Positions 1 to 9,000 are shown, counted from the first letter of the stretch. The stretch: 64,000 nt of DNA from Flagellimonas sp. S3867 (GCF_014698935.1 NZ_JACVMN010000003.1:428590-492589); one strand, 5' to 3'. Program-made: numbers and translations. Notes: a model not told the origin generated them from the letters alone.

Positions 1-1
1 T

Positions 2-505
2 TTTGTAAAAGATTCTTTGCAGATATTATTGGTAAAATTGGTTGGAATAAAACAATTGGAGAGCAAACAATTGTTGGAAAAGGACATTACCGAAAATGAA
101 GCTTATTACTTAAACTTGCTTTCAGAATTACAGTCCAGTGAATTGAATCCATCTACCTATGCATTTTTAGAGCGAAAACTGGCTTATTTGACCAATGTAG
201 ACTTGGAACGAAAGCTAGCGCAAAGCAAATGGTTGAATGTAGGGTTATTTTTCTTGACCCTAGTTTTAAGTTTGGTAGCATTGAAAATAAGAAGAAAACG
301 ATATACACTTCTGGTTTCGGACCTGAGCAAACAAGAGCGAACCATCCGCAATCTCATTCTTCAGGGAAAAAGTAACAAAGAAATTGCCAATGAGCTTTTT
401 ATAAGTTTAAGTACTGTAAAAACCCATATCACCAATATTTATAGCAAGCTAAACGTAGCCAATAGAAAGGAGCTACTACAAAAAAGTACGGGGACTAGTA
501 CCTAA
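2..505 (+). CDS. LuxR-type HTH regulator with a membrane helix, 5' end outside window
   Basis: The frame is open to the left window edge, so the N-terminus is missing; the TTG at 17 is only the first start-like codon inside the window. The visible part has a helical region, one hydrophobic segment (nt about 235-290, followed by KIRRKR) and a C-terminal LuxR-type helix-turn-helix (SNKEIANELFISLSTVKTHI, then NIYSKLN). This layout, a membrane anchor followed by a cytoplasmic DNA-binding domain, is common in Bacteroidota one-component regulators, often with an N-terminal TPR region that would lie outside the window. The target is unknown. The beta-barrel gene starting 65 bp downstream on the same strand is a candidate, but that is inference. 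Confidence 0.75.
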   Translation, partial: FVKDSLQILLVKLVGIKQLESKQLLEKDITENEAYYLNLLSELQSSELNPSTYAFLERKLAYLTNVDLERKLAQSKWLNVGLFFLTLVLSLVALKIRRKRYTLLVSDLSKQERTIRNLILQGKSNKEIANELFISLSTVKTHITNIYSKLNVANRKELLQKSTGTST

Positions 506-570
506 ATCAGACCCCAAAGATGCTGCATTAAGTTGTTTTCCGAACTTATTTTGTCTCAAAACGCAATACT

Positions 571-2895
571 TTGAGACGAATTACTTTAGCATTCCTTTTG
601 TTGACCTGTAGCATATATGCTCAAGATTTCTACAGTTTGGAAGGGCATGTTTTTGATGAAAATGGGGATGTCATTTCGATAGGAGATGTGCTACTGCTTG
701 AAGCCGAGACAAATACATTAGAGAAGTACACTACCATTTTGGAAGGTATTTTTGTTATGGAAACCGTTCCTCAAGGCGATTATATGCTACAGATTTCGGC
801 ATTGGGTTTTGAAGCGCACCAAGAAACCTTGTCCTTAAATAGAAATCGAAACTTCACCATAACCTTAAATGAAGAAGTAACGGAGTTGAAGGAAGTTGAA
901 GTCATTGCAGCTAAAAACCCTATTGCATACAAAGGGGGCAATCTAAAAGTGGATGTTCAAAACCCATATTTCTCATCAATTCCCAATCCATTGGATCTGT
1001 TGTCCCGTCTTCCCAATGTGCAATTGTCTCCAGACAGGGAATCTGTATCGATTTTGGGCATGGGTAATCCGTTACTGTATTTGGGAAATCAACGTATTTC
1101 CATGGAGGAGTTCAGCGCGTTGCCCATTGATGGTATTGCAACGATTGAGCTGATCAATAATCCATCGGCCAAATACGAAGCTGAAGGTCGAGCAGTTATA
1201 TTAATAGCCCTAAAAAAAGAAACAAACCAAGGTTTGCGTGGAAGTGTGACAGAGACAGCATCCGCAAGACGGAACTTCAACAATTATTTAGGATTCAATA
1301 CAAGTTTCGCGAACGAAAATTGGACAGTTCGAGGAAATTTAGGGTACAATCAGTTACAACAATGGGAAAGCAATAGCTTTTTGTTTGAAATTCCAGAAAG
1401 AGATGTCTTGGTAGATTATATTGTATTGATTCCAAGAAATGATAGGGTTCAATTAAATGGAGGCTTTGGGGTGTATTTTCAATGGAATGATGCCGATTAT
1501 ATTTCATTCAATTCCACAATACGCACACAAACCGATGATGCTCCCTTTTTCACGGATACTTTTTTGAGGGATGGCAATTATCAAGAATTTATACAAACCC
1601 AAACCGGAAATGACAATGCAAAAGACTATTACACTGCTTCATTCAACTTCAATAAAAAATTGACCAATAGTTGGAATCTTTTTACTGGGGTTCAATATTC
1701 AGGGTTCAAACAAACTTTGGCGACTGAAATTGAAAACAACATTGATAATTCTGAATTTATCTTGGACCAAACAAGAGCGCAAGAATATAGCATAAACTCG
1801 CTGGCATTTCGACTTGATGTTGAAAAGACATTTTCAGACGATTTAAAATGCGAATTAGGTGTAAATATAAGTCAGGCCAAAGCGGATGCTTTTACAGAAA
1901 TCCAGCAATTTTCAACAGATAATGAAACGCTTATCGATTTTGGTTATGAAGAAAAACTATATGCGGCATACAGTTCTGTTTCGGGAAAACTAACTAAAAA
2001 GACTGATTTTGAGATGGGTCTACGTATTGAGCACAACACCGTTGATGGTGCTATTGCTTCCGAAGATTCCCCAATTATTTTCAGGGCAAACACCAATCTG
2101 TTCCCAAAGACCAATGTTTCTTTCGTTTTGGACAGTACCCAAACACTTAGCTTCAATTATGCCAAAAGCATTCGACGACCAGATTTCTCAAGAACCAGTT
2201 CCATTACTGCATTTATCAACCCGTTTTTGGAAGGATCTGGCAACGTTAATTTAAGACCTACGTTGACCAATGAACTTTCGATAAACTATCAAAAAGGAAA
2301 TAAAACATTATTCATGACATATTACAAAAGTTCAAATCCTACCAATTTTACCATCTCGTACGACCCCCAAGCCGATACCGCCTTACTTTCCCTAGTGAAC
2401 CTTGAAAAGGAAAACGGATTCTATGCTGGAGTTACCCTGCCCTATTCCAAAGGAATTTGGACCTCGAACAACACAGTGACTTTAAATTACAACAAGTTGA
2501 AAGATACTGGTGCGACCTTTTCTTCAGCTAAACCTTATATCTACGCTTACACCAATCACCAATTGAAGATTGCAAAAGATACCACTTTGGTTTTAGGAGC
2601 TTGGGCCATGGGCAGAAGGCAAGTGGGTATCTTTAAAAGAAATGGCCTTGCGGTTTTTGAGGCTTCCCTTTCCAAAACCTTTTTCAAAAATTGGGATTGT
2701 ACATTCCGGCTCAATGATATTACGCGAGCAATGAACTTTGAGGAACGGTACGCTTTAAATGGAGTTATTGCAGATGGGGTATATTTTGCGGATGTTAAAG
2801 AAGTTGCACTTTCATTGAAATATCGATTTGGAAATAACAACAACACCAATTTTAAAAATAGAGATGTGGATTCTAATTTAGAGCGAATTAATTGA
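571..2895 (+). CDS. Outer-membrane beta-barrel protein, TonB-receptor-like, with CarboxypepD_reg-like N-terminus
   Basis: A 774-residue protein with a signal peptide (residues 1-18, ending SIYAQ). A carboxypeptidase-regulatory-like fold follows (about 20-105; EGHVFDENGDVISIGDVLL then YMLQISALGFEAHQETLSL). Next is a plug-like region (about 115-215, with LLSRLPNVQLSPD and IELINNPSAKYEAEG) and a long region of alternating aromatic and polar residues typical of the OMP_b-brl_3 type barrel. The family is TonB-receptor related, but whether it takes up a ligand is unknown. The start is TTG at 571, the only start-like codon that gives the complete signal peptide. No partner SusD gene lies nearby, so it does not look like a polysaccharide locus. 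Confidence 0.8.
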   Translation: MRRITLAFLLLTCSIYAQDFYSLEGHVFDENGDVISIGDVLLLEAETNTLEKYTTILEGIFVMETVPQGDYMLQISALGFEAHQETLSLNRNRNFTITLNEEVTELKEVEVIAAKNPIAYKGGNLKVDVQNPYFSSIPNPLDLLSRLPNVQLSPDRESVSILGMGNPLLYLGNQRISMEEFSALPIDGIATIELINNPSAKYEAEGRAVILIALKKETNQGLRGSVTETASARRNFNNYLGFNTSFANENWTVRGNLGYNQLQQWESNSFLFEIPERDVLVDYIVLIPRNDRVQLNGGFGVYFQWNDADYISFNSTIRTQTDDAPFFTDTFLRDGNYQEFIQTQTGNDNAKDYYTASFNFNKKLTNSWNLFTGVQYSGFKQTLATEIENNIDNSEFILDQTRAQEYSINSLAFRLDVEKTFSDDLKCELGVNISQAKADAFTEIQQFSTDNETLIDFGYEEKLYAAYSSVSGKLTKKTDFEMGLRIEHNTVDGAIASEDSPIIFRANTNLFPKTNVSFVLDSTQTLSFNYAKSIRRPDFSRTSSITAFINPFLEGSGNVNLRPTLTNELSINYQKGNKTLFMTYYKSSNPTNFTISYDPQADTALLSLVNLEKENGFYAGVTLPYSKGIWTSNNTVTLNYNKLKDTGATFSSAKPYIYAYTNHQLKIAKDTTLVLGAWAMGRRQVGIFKRNGLAVFEASLSKTFFKNWDCTFRLNDITRAMNFEERYALNGVIADGVYFADVKEVALSLKYRFGNNNNTNFKNRDVDSNLERIN

Positions 2896-2904
2896 GGAAT
2901 TAGG

Positions 2905-3798
2905 TTATGAGGTCAACTCTGTAAACAAACTTTCCAAATTTTTGTTCTTTCTGCTCAGCTGAAGCGTTTTCAACTTGTTGTCATGTGCGAAATCAAAAAC
3001 AGCAGGCCGCATATCCTCCGAAGTACTAAATGTTATCTCGTAAACAAAACCTCCTGTGTTTTTTATTTGAGAAACATGCGGTAAGCTTTTCAACAATACT
3101 TCCTCCACTCGATAGTCAAACTCCACCTCAATAATCTGCTCTGTTGCTTCACGTAGTTCCTCCAGTTTTTTATCGGCTACCAGTTTTCCTTTATTAATAA
3201 TAATAACCCTATCACAGACAGCCTCAACTTCTTTCATGATATGGGTTGAAAGTAAAATGGTCTTCTGTTTACCAATGGAACGAATAAGTTTTCGGATTTC
3301 AATCAATTGGTTGGGGTCAAGTCCCGTGGTAGGTTCATCAAGAATCAGGACATCGGGGTCGTGCAACAGTGCTGCCGCCAAACCTACCCGTTGTTTATAT
3401 CCTTTGGATAACTGCCCAATTTTCTTATGTGCTTCTGGTGAAAGCCCAGTTTGTTCAATAACCTCTTCGATTCTAGTCTTGGGCGTTTTGTAGACATCGG
3501 CATTGAAGGCCAAATACTCCTTTACATACATTTCGTGGTATAAAGGATTGTGTTCTGGTAGATATCCAACACTGTTTTGAACATTTTTTTCTGCGGTAAG
3601 GACATCATGTCCGTTGACGGCGGCTTCTCCTTGATCGGCCTTATAATAGGTAGTTAATATTCGCATCATGGTTGACTTTCCAGCACCGTTGGGTCCTAAA
3701 AAACCAACAATCTCTCCCTTTTCAATGGAAAAAGAAACATCATTTAATGCTTTTTGTTTTCCGAAAGTTTTGGTGATATTATTAACGGTAATCGACAT
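2905..3798 (-). CDS. gldA: Gliding motility ABC transporter ATP-binding protein GldA
   Basis: A 297-residue ABC ATPase with Walker A (GFLGPNGAGKSTMMRIL, about residues 32-48), the signature LSKGYKQRVG, Walker B VLILDEPTTG and the switch histidine in STHIMKEVEAVCD. Length and overall sequence fit GldA, the ATPase that works with membrane proteins GldF and GldG in Flavobacteriia; neither is in this window. gldB and gldC, also gliding genes, lie 27 kb away. It is convergent with the beta-barrel gene, with only 9 bp between stops. Confidence 0.88.
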   Translation of the reverse strand: MSITVNNITKTFGKQKALNDVSFSIEKGEIVGFLGPNGAGKSTMMRILTTYYKADQGEAAVNGHDVLTAEKNVQNSVGYLPEHNPLYHEMYVKEYLAFNADVYKTPKTRIEEVIEQTGLSPEAHKKIGQLSKGYKQRVGLAAALLHDPDVLILDEPTTGLDPNQLIEIRKLIRSIGKQKTILLSTHIMKEVEAVCDRVIIINKGKLVADKKLEELREATEQIIEVEFDYRVEEVLLKSLPHVSQIKNTGGFVYEITFSTSEDMRPAVFDFAHDNKLKTLQLSRKNKNLESLFTELTS

Positions 3799-3997
3799 GA
3801 TGTGAATTTGAAATCAAAAATACTGTTTTAGAATTCTCTATGGGAAATCGAAATCATATTTTGGATTTCTATTAGCGATTTGAATGGATCTTTAGGCTTC
3901 CTGAAATTCCAAATCCTTAAAAAATCGATGCTTCTATGAAGCAAAATGTAACAAATTGAACAATTTTACTAAAAATCGAAAAAATTTTGGGTTTGTC

Positions 3998-4027
3998 TTT
4001 TGTTTTTCAATTGAATACCTATCTTAG
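3998..4027 (+). promoter_or_regulatory. Likely promoter of the aromatic amino acid operon
   Basis: TTTTG at 3998-4002 and TATCTTAG at 4020-4027 are separated by 17 nt. This matches the flavobacterial sigma consensus (TTG, 17-23 nt, TAnnTTTG) with one mismatch in the -7 box. The predicted transcript start near 4033 leaves about 12 nt before the ATG of the leader peptide. Confidence 0.55.
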
Positions 4028-4044
4028 CCCAAGAATTTAATGAA

Positions 4045-4116
4045 ATGACAAAGACGTATTTCTGGAACGGTTTTTATTTCTACTTCTTTTTTAAGAGAAG
4101 TACGGGACTGTTCTAG
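4045..4116 (+). CDS. Aromatic-rich leader peptide of the phe/tyr operon
   Basis: ATG at 4045 opens a 23-codon frame ending with TAG at 4114-4116. Residues 5-16 read YFWNGFYFYFFF, so ten of twelve are aromatic; over the whole peptide there are seven Phe, three Tyr and one Trp. It lies between a promoter-like sequence and a terminator hairpin that directly precedes pheA. This is the arrangement of classical leader-peptide attenuators such as pheL in enterobacteria, where scarcity of charged tRNA stalls the ribosome and prevents termination. That the frame is translated here is inferred, not shown. Confidence 0.85.
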   Translation: MTKTYFWNGFYFYFFFKRSTGLF

Positions 4117-4173
4117 ATATGCATTAAGTATAAAAAAGATATGAAGTCCCGATGTAAATCGGGATTTTTTTTT
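4103..4173 (+). promoter_or_regulatory. Transcription attenuator: competing antiterminator and terminator
   Basis: Terminator: TCCCGAT (4147-4153), loop GTAA, ATCGGGA (4158-4164), then nine T (4165-4173). Antiterminator: CGGGACT (4103-4109) is a perfect complement of AGTCCCG (4145-4151), the left arm of the terminator, so the two cannot form together. The antiterminator arm is inside the last codons of the leader peptide. A ribosome stalled on the aromatic codons (4057-4092) leaves it free and transcription continues; a ribosome at the stop codon covers it and the terminator folds. The pairings are read directly; the mechanism is inferred from known attenuators. Confidence 0.82.
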
Positions 4174-4176
4174 GCC

Positions 4177-5007
4177 ATGAGTTTAAAAGTAGCCATACAG
4201 GGAATTAAAGGATCCAACCATCATCAGGTAGCGAATGACTTTTTTGGGAACGACATTGATTTGGTGGAATGCCTCTCATTTGATGCCATGATCGACCATT
4301 TGTGCAGTGGAACCGCTGATAAAGGTGTTATGGCCATTGAAAACTCCATTGCCGGCTCCATAATCCCAAATTATAATCTGGTTTACCATAACAATATCCA
4401 CATTATTGGAGAGCATTACTTGAGTATTCATCATAATTTGATGGTTTTGCCAGGAAGGTCTATTGAAGATATTGAGGAGGTACATTCGCATCCTATGGCA
4501 TTGTTGCAGTGCAAGGAATTTTTCAGAAAATATTCCAAAATCAAGTTGGTGGAAAGTGTGGATACCGCAGAAACTGCAAACAGGATAAGTGAGCAAGGAC
4601 TAACCAACATTGCGGCAATTGCCCCTAAAAAAGCTGCTGAACTCTACGATTTGGAAATTATAGCGCCGGAGATTCAGACTATAAAGAATAACGCAACGCG
4701 TTTCATAGTCCTTAAAAAACAGAACAAGGTTCTTCCGAAGGAAGAAATCAACAAAGCTTCGCTAAGATTTATTACCGATCATAAAAGAGGAAGTTTGGCA
4801 ACTGTTTTGAATGTAATGAGCGATTGCAATTTGAACCTGACTAAAATCCAATCCCTACCTGTGATTGAGACGCCATGGAAGTATGCCTTTTTTGTCGATG
4901 TCACATTTGACACTTATGATCAATTTGCCAAGGCTAAATCGTTGCTGGAAATTATGTCAGAAGATTTTAGGATTTTGGGAGAATATAAAAACGCACTAAT
5001 ATCATGA
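4177..5007 (+). CDS. pheA: Prephenate dehydratase
   Basis: Converts prephenate to phenylpyruvate in phenylalanine synthesis. The 276-residue protein starts MSLKVAIQGIKGSNHHQVA. It has a periplasmic-binding-like catalytic region with GVMAIENSIAGSI and the typical NNATRFIVL motif (about 185-193), then a C-terminal ACT domain (about 200-270, SLRFITDHKRGSLATVL) for likely feedback binding of phenylalanine. No chorismate mutase is fused at its N-terminus; that activity is on the DAHP synthase downstream. I chose ATG 4177 because the in-frame ATG at 4141 lies before the attenuator hairpin and would encode terminator sequence. The stop overlaps the next start by 4 bp (ATGA). Confidence 0.93.
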   Translation: MSLKVAIQGIKGSNHHQVANDFFGNDIDLVECLSFDAMIDHLCSGTADKGVMAIENSIAGSIIPNYNLVYHNNIHIIGEHYLSIHHNLMVLPGRSIEDIEEVHSHPMALLQCKEFFRKYSKIKLVESVDTAETANRISEQGLTNIAAIAPKKAAELYDLEIIAPEIQTIKNNATRFIVLKKQNKVLPKEEINKASLRFITDHKRGSLATVLNVMSDCNLNLTKIQSLPVIETPWKYAFFVDVTFDTYDQFAKAKSLLEIMSEDFRILGEYKNALIS

Positions 5008-6149
5008 TAACAGCTGAGCGGCTAAATACAGTTCAGGAATACTACTTCTCTAGAAAATTGAGGGAGGTCAGAGCTATGATCAATGCTGGAAAGCCTATTA
5101 TTAATATGGGAATTGGAAGTCCTGATTTGGCCCCATCACCAAAGGTGCTGGAGACCTTAAAAGCTTCCATGGACGATATTGGGGCACACCAATACCAAAG
5201 TTACCAGGGATTGCCTGAGCTTCGCGAAGCCATAGCTGATTTTTATCAGATGAAATTTGAGGTGCAAGCCGACCCAGCCACTGAAATATTGCCGTTAATG
5301 GGCTCTAAGGAAGGTATCATGCACATCAGTATGGCCTTTTTGAATGAAGGAGATGAGGTGTTGTTGCCCAACCCAGGATATCCTACCTACGCTTCAGTGA
5401 CCAAATTGGTTGGAGCGGTACCCAAAACCTATGATTTAAATGCTGACAAAGGATGGTTTCCGGATTTAGAAGCACTTTCAAAGCAAGATTTGTCCAAAAC
5501 CAAAGTAATGTGGGTAAGTTATCCGCATATGCCGACCGGAGCTACTGCGAATATTGAGCAACTCAAAGCATTGGTGGATTTTGCCAATACCCATGAAATT
5601 TTATTGGTGAATGACAATCCGTATAGCTTCGTCCTATCCAACAACCCCATAAGTATTTTGTCTATCGAAGGAGCCAAAAACTGCACACTTGAACTCAATA
5701 GTTTAAGCAAAACTTTTAACATGGCAGGATGGAGAGTTGGGATGCTTTTGGGCAGTAGCGAACATATCAATGCGGTGCTCAAGGTTAAAAGCAATATGGA
5801 TTCGGGAATGTTCTATGGTATCCAAAAAGGGGCAATCGCTGCGTTAAAAAGCGGACCTGAATGGTTTGAAGCCCTTGATGAAGTATATACCAAACGAAGG
5901 AAACTTATGCTCCAACTGGTTGAAAAACTGGGCTGTGAATATTTAAAAGATGCTGTAGGCATGTTTGTATGGTGTAAACTTCCAGAAGATGCCGCTTCGT
6001 CCGAAGAATTCATAGATAATATCCTAATTGAAAAGAACATATTTATTGCTCCCGGAACCATTTTCGGGAGCAATGGAGAAGGATATATCCGATTTTCACT
6101 TTGCGTGAAAGAAGAAAAGATAAAAGAAGCGATAAATAGATTTGAGTAG
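5004..6149 (+). CDS. PLP-dependent class I/II aminotransferase, probably aromatic
   Basis: A 381-residue fold-type I aminotransferase. The PLP lysine is K236 in SLSKTFNMAGWRVG; NPGYPTY and an Asn-rich segment (VNDNPYSF) form the cofactor pocket, and a C-terminal Arg in GYIRFSLC would bind the substrate carboxylate. By sequence alone it could be an aspartate, LL-diaminopimelate-like or aromatic aminotransferase. Its place between pheA and tyrA, overlapping pheA by 4 bp under the aromatic attenuator, argues for the last transamination in phenylalanine and tyrosine synthesis. Confidence 0.85.
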   Translation: MITAERLNTVQEYYFSRKLREVRAMINAGKPIINMGIGSPDLAPSPKVLETLKASMDDIGAHQYQSYQGLPELREAIADFYQMKFEVQADPATEILPLMGSKEGIMHISMAFLNEGDEVLLPNPGYPTYASVTKLVGAVPKTYDLNADKGWFPDLEALSKQDLSKTKVMWVSYPHMPTGATANIEQLKALVDFANTHEILLVNDNPYSFVLSNNPISILSIEGAKNCTLELNSLSKTFNMAGWRVGMLLGSSEHINAVLKVKSNMDSGMFYGIQKGAIAALKSGPEWFEALDEVYTKRRKLMLQLVEKLGCEYLKDAVGMFVWCKLPEDAASSEEFIDNILIEKNIFIAPGTIFGSNGEGYIRFSLCVKEEKIKEAINRFE

Positions 6150-6230
6150 TCAGCTATGAGAAACCAGTTATTGATAAAAAATGGAAACGGCGAATCGAGA
6201 ATCCCAACACTCACATCCAAAATCTAATAA

Positions 6231-7091
6231 ATGAATATAGCTATCATCGGAGTTGGGTTAATAGGAGGTTCTTTTGCAAAGGATATTAAGTTGTTGCATC
6301 CCGATTCCAATATCATTGGAATCGATGCGAGTGAGGAAAATCTGGATAAGGCCTTGGACCTTGGACTTATTGATCAAAAAGGTTCATATGATGCTCTTGC
6401 CGATACCGAAATGGTTTTTGTATCTATTCCTGTTGATGCTCTTGTGAAGGAATTGCCGAAGATTTTAGATGTAGTAGGTGACGACACCGTTGTTATAGAT
6501 GCCGGGTCTACCAAAAAACTGATTTGTGAAGCAATAGCAGACCATCCAAAACGAAGGAATCTTATAGCCTGTCATCCCATTGCTGGAACTGAATTTTCAG
6601 GTCCTTCGGCAGCGATTTCTGGCTTGTACGAAGGAAAGACCAATATTATCTGTGAGGTTGAAAAAACAGCTTTCAAGCTACAAGAAAGGGCATTGGAGAT
6701 TTTTCAACAATTGAAAATGCGCATTCGTTATATGAATCCTGAAGCACATGATAAGCATATAGCTTATGTATCCCATTTATCACACATCAGCTCGTTTATG
6801 TTGGGAAAGACGGTTATTGAAAAAGAAAAAAATGAACGTGATATTTTTGACATGGCTGGCAGTGGTTTTGAAAGCACAGTGCGCTTGGCGAAAAGCTCTC
6901 CGGACATGTGGACACCGATTTTTGAACAAAACAAGGAAAATGTAATCGAAACCTTGGAAGAGTACATTCAAAATCTGGAAACATTTAAACAATTGCTTGT
7001 CGACAACGATTTTGAGAACGTTTACAACGAAATGAGTAATACCAATAGAATCAAACAAATATTAAAAGGAATACCACTTACAAAAAAATAA
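6231..7091 (+). CDS. tyrA: Prephenate dehydrogenase
   Basis: Oxidative decarboxylation of prephenate to 4-hydroxyphenylpyruvate for tyrosine synthesis. The 286-residue protein begins with the Rossmann motif IGVGLIGGS (about 6-14) for NAD(P). It has DAGSTKKLICEAI, the family motif CHPIAGTEFSGPSAA (about 114-128) and HDKHIAYVSHLSH, whose histidines belong to the active site, then an all-helical dimerisation region. There is no ACT domain, so regulation is more likely at operon level. It sits 81 bp after the aminotransferase and 8 bp before the DAHP synthase. Confidence 0.93.
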   Translation: MNIAIIGVGLIGGSFAKDIKLLHPDSNIIGIDASEENLDKALDLGLIDQKGSYDALADTEMVFVSIPVDALVKELPKILDVVGDDTVVIDAGSTKKLICEAIADHPKRRNLIACHPIAGTEFSGPSAAISGLYEGKTNIICEVEKTAFKLQERALEIFQQLKMRIRYMNPEAHDKHIAYVSHLSHISSFMLGKTVIEKEKNERDIFDMAGSGFESTVRLAKSSPDMWTPIFEQNKENVIETLEEYIQNLETFKQLLVDNDFENVYNEMSNTNRIKQILKGIPLTKK

Positions 7092-7099
7092 AAAAGAAG

Positions 7100-8182
7100 A
7101 TGGAAAACAGTAAGGAAATGAGAAAATGGCTGGATGGTATGGATTTACCACATCCTTTGGTAATAGCTGGGCCATGTAGTGCTGAAACGGAGGAGCAAGT
7201 ACTCAAAATTGCCCACGACCTAAAAGATACGGATGTAAACTACTATCGTGCGGGAATCTGGAAACCCCGAACACGTCCGGGTAACTTTGAGGGAGTAGGC
7301 GCCATCGGATTAAAGTGGTTGCAAAAAGTAAAGGAGGAAACCGGTTTAAAAACGGCTACAGAGGTGGCCAATAGAGCTCATGTAGATCTTGCATTGGAAC
7401 ATGATGTGGATTTACTTTGGATTGGTGCCCGTTCTACTGTAAGCCCATTTATAGTTCAGGAAATTGCTGATGCTTTAGAAGGAACGGATAAGATAGTGTT
7501 GGTCAAGAATCCGGTGAATCCTGATTTGTCGTTATGGCTAGGAGCAGTTGAAAGACTGTATACCGCCGATATCAAGAAGTTAGGCGTCATTCATAGAGGT
7601 TTCTCAACCTATGAAAAGACCAAATACAGAAACATTCCAGAATGGCAAATGGCGATTGAATTGCAGTCCAAGTTTCCTGATTTGCCCATCATAAATGACC
7701 CAAGCCATATCACAGGCAAACGAGATATGATCTTTGATGTTTCACAAACTGCTTTGGATCTGAATTTTGATGGTTTGATGATTGAAACGCACCATGACCC
7801 TGACAATGCTTGGAGTGATGCCGCCCAGCAGGTAACCCCAAAAACCTTGGTTCAGATTATGAGAGATCTTCGCATACGTAAAGAAACCGATCAAGAAGCC
7901 GAATATAATAGCAAATTGAGTAACCTTAGGGCCCAGATAGATGTTATTGACAACCAATTGATCGATACCATGGGCAAGCGGATGAAAATTTCGGATGATA
8001 TAGGAGAACTTAAGAAGAAAAAGAATGTTGCCGTACTTCAATCCAACAGATGGAACGCCATTTTGGGCAACATGATTCTTGAAGGTGAACAACGTGGGCT
8101 TAGCGAAGAATTCGTTTTACGAATGTTCAAAGCCATTCACCAAGAATCCATCAACCACCAAGAAAAGATCATCAATAAATAG
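7100..8182 (+). CDS. Bifunctional 3-deoxy-7-phosphoheptulonate synthase / chorismate mutase type II
   Basis: Carries the first shikimate-pathway step and the branch step to prephenate. Residues about 1-255 form a type I beta (KDO8P-synthase-like) DAHP synthase, with GPCSAETEEQ, YRAGIWKPRTRPGNFEG, KNPVNPDLSLW, IHRGFS, NDPSHITGKRD and a metal-binding region at MIETHHDPD. Residues about 265-360 are an AroQ-type helical chorismate mutase (LRAQIDVIDNQLIDTMGKRM). This fusion is standard in Bacteroidota and supplies the mutase that PheA and TyrA lack. It is the last gene of the operon and is followed by a strong terminator. Confidence 0.93.
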   Translation: MENSKEMRKWLDGMDLPHPLVIAGPCSAETEEQVLKIAHDLKDTDVNYYRAGIWKPRTRPGNFEGVGAIGLKWLQKVKEETGLKTATEVANRAHVDLALEHDVDLLWIGARSTVSPFIVQEIADALEGTDKIVLVKNPVNPDLSLWLGAVERLYTADIKKLGVIHRGFSTYEKTKYRNIPEWQMAIELQSKFPDLPIINDPSHITGKRDMIFDVSQTALDLNFDGLMIETHHDPDNAWSDAAQQVTPKTLVQIMRDLRIRKETDQEAEYNSKLSNLRAQIDVIDNQLIDTMGKRMKISDDIGELKKKKNVAVLQSNRWNAILGNMILEGEQRGLSEEFVLRMFKAIHQESINHQEKIINK

Positions 8183-8206
8183 TTTTTGATTTTTTTAGAG
8201 GTATTC

Positions 8207-8250
8207 AACCATTTAGGGCGGGATGTTTTTCTGTTCTAAATGGTTTTTTG
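8207..8250 (+). terminator. Terminator of the aromatic operon
   Basis: AACCATTTAG (8207-8216) and CTAAATGGTT (8236-8245) form a perfect 10-bp stem with a 19-nt loop, followed by a T run. Confidence 0.85.
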
Positions 8251-8308
8251 TTTAAAACTGTAACAGCTATCAAAAAACCGTATCCTTGTTATATTAAATA
8301 ACACTACT

Positions 8309-8983
8309 ATGAAAACACTTTTCACACTAAGTCTTTTTTTACTAACTACGGCCATTTTTTCACAACGTATGATCGATACGGAAGTGGGTGAATTCAATAA
8401 AATCAAGGTTTTTGATTTGATAGAAGTGAATTTGATTCAAGCCGATGAAGATCGGATTGTGATCAAGGGTAGAAATGTGGACGATATTATTTGGATGAAC
8501 AGGGATGGAGTTTTGAAGCTCCGCATGCAGTTGGATAAAAAATTCTTGGGAGAAGATACCTTGATTGAGGTCTTCTACACCAATTTGGATGTTATTGATG
8601 GCAATGAAGGTGCCAAAATAACGTGCAATGAAATGGTGAAGAAGGATAAAATAGAACTTAGAGCACAAGAAGGTGCCGTCATTCGTATTGGGATGGATGT
8701 AGAATATGCAGATATAAGAGCGGTGACCGGAGGAGTTGTTCAAGCGACCGGATTGGCTAAAAATCAAAGTATTGTAATCAACACAGGTGGTATTTTCGAC
8801 GGTAAGGATTTGCGCACGGCCACAACCGATATTAAAATCTCAGCTGGAGGTGAAGCCGATGTGTTTGCCTCTGAAGTTGTGGATATCAGCGTAAAGGCAG
8901 GCGGAGATGTGCATGTCTATGGAAAACCCAAGAAAGTATATAAGAATACTTTTATTGGCGGAAGGGTGTACATGGTGGATTAA
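8309..8983 (+). CDS. Secreted GIN domain (DUF2807) protein
   Basis: A 224-residue protein with a signal peptide (residues 1-18, ending AIFSQ) and a right-handed repeat pattern of short beta strands (VFDLIEVNLIQADEDRIVIK, TGGIFDGKDL, ISAGGEADVFASEVVDIS, VKAGGDVHVYG). This pattern is typical of the head GIN domain family, often described as putative autotransporter-adhesin-like. Such proteins are abundant in Bacteroidota and probably periplasmic or surface exposed; the function is unknown. It is a single gene between two terminators. Confidence 0.82.
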   Translation: MKTLFTLSLFLLTTAIFSQRMIDTEVGEFNKIKVFDLIEVNLIQADEDRIVIKGRNVDDIIWMNRDGVLKLRMQLDKKFLGEDTLIEVFYTNLDVIDGNEGAKITCNEMVKKDKIELRAQEGAVIRIGMDVEYADIRAVTGGVVQATGLAKNQSIVINTGGIFDGKDLRTATTDIKISAGGEADVFASEVVDISVKAGGDVHVYGKPKKVYKNTFIGGRVYMVD

Positions 8984-9000
8984 CAAAAAGTTGATTAACA

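Noticed and set aside
4141..4176. ATG 4141 as the start of pheA
   Set aside because: It would make the attenuator hairpin part of the coding sequence and add 12 residues not seen in the family.
5004..6149. LL-diaminopimelate aminotransferase as a firm call
   Set aside because: Sequence similarity alone allows it, but the operon context favours an aromatic substrate.
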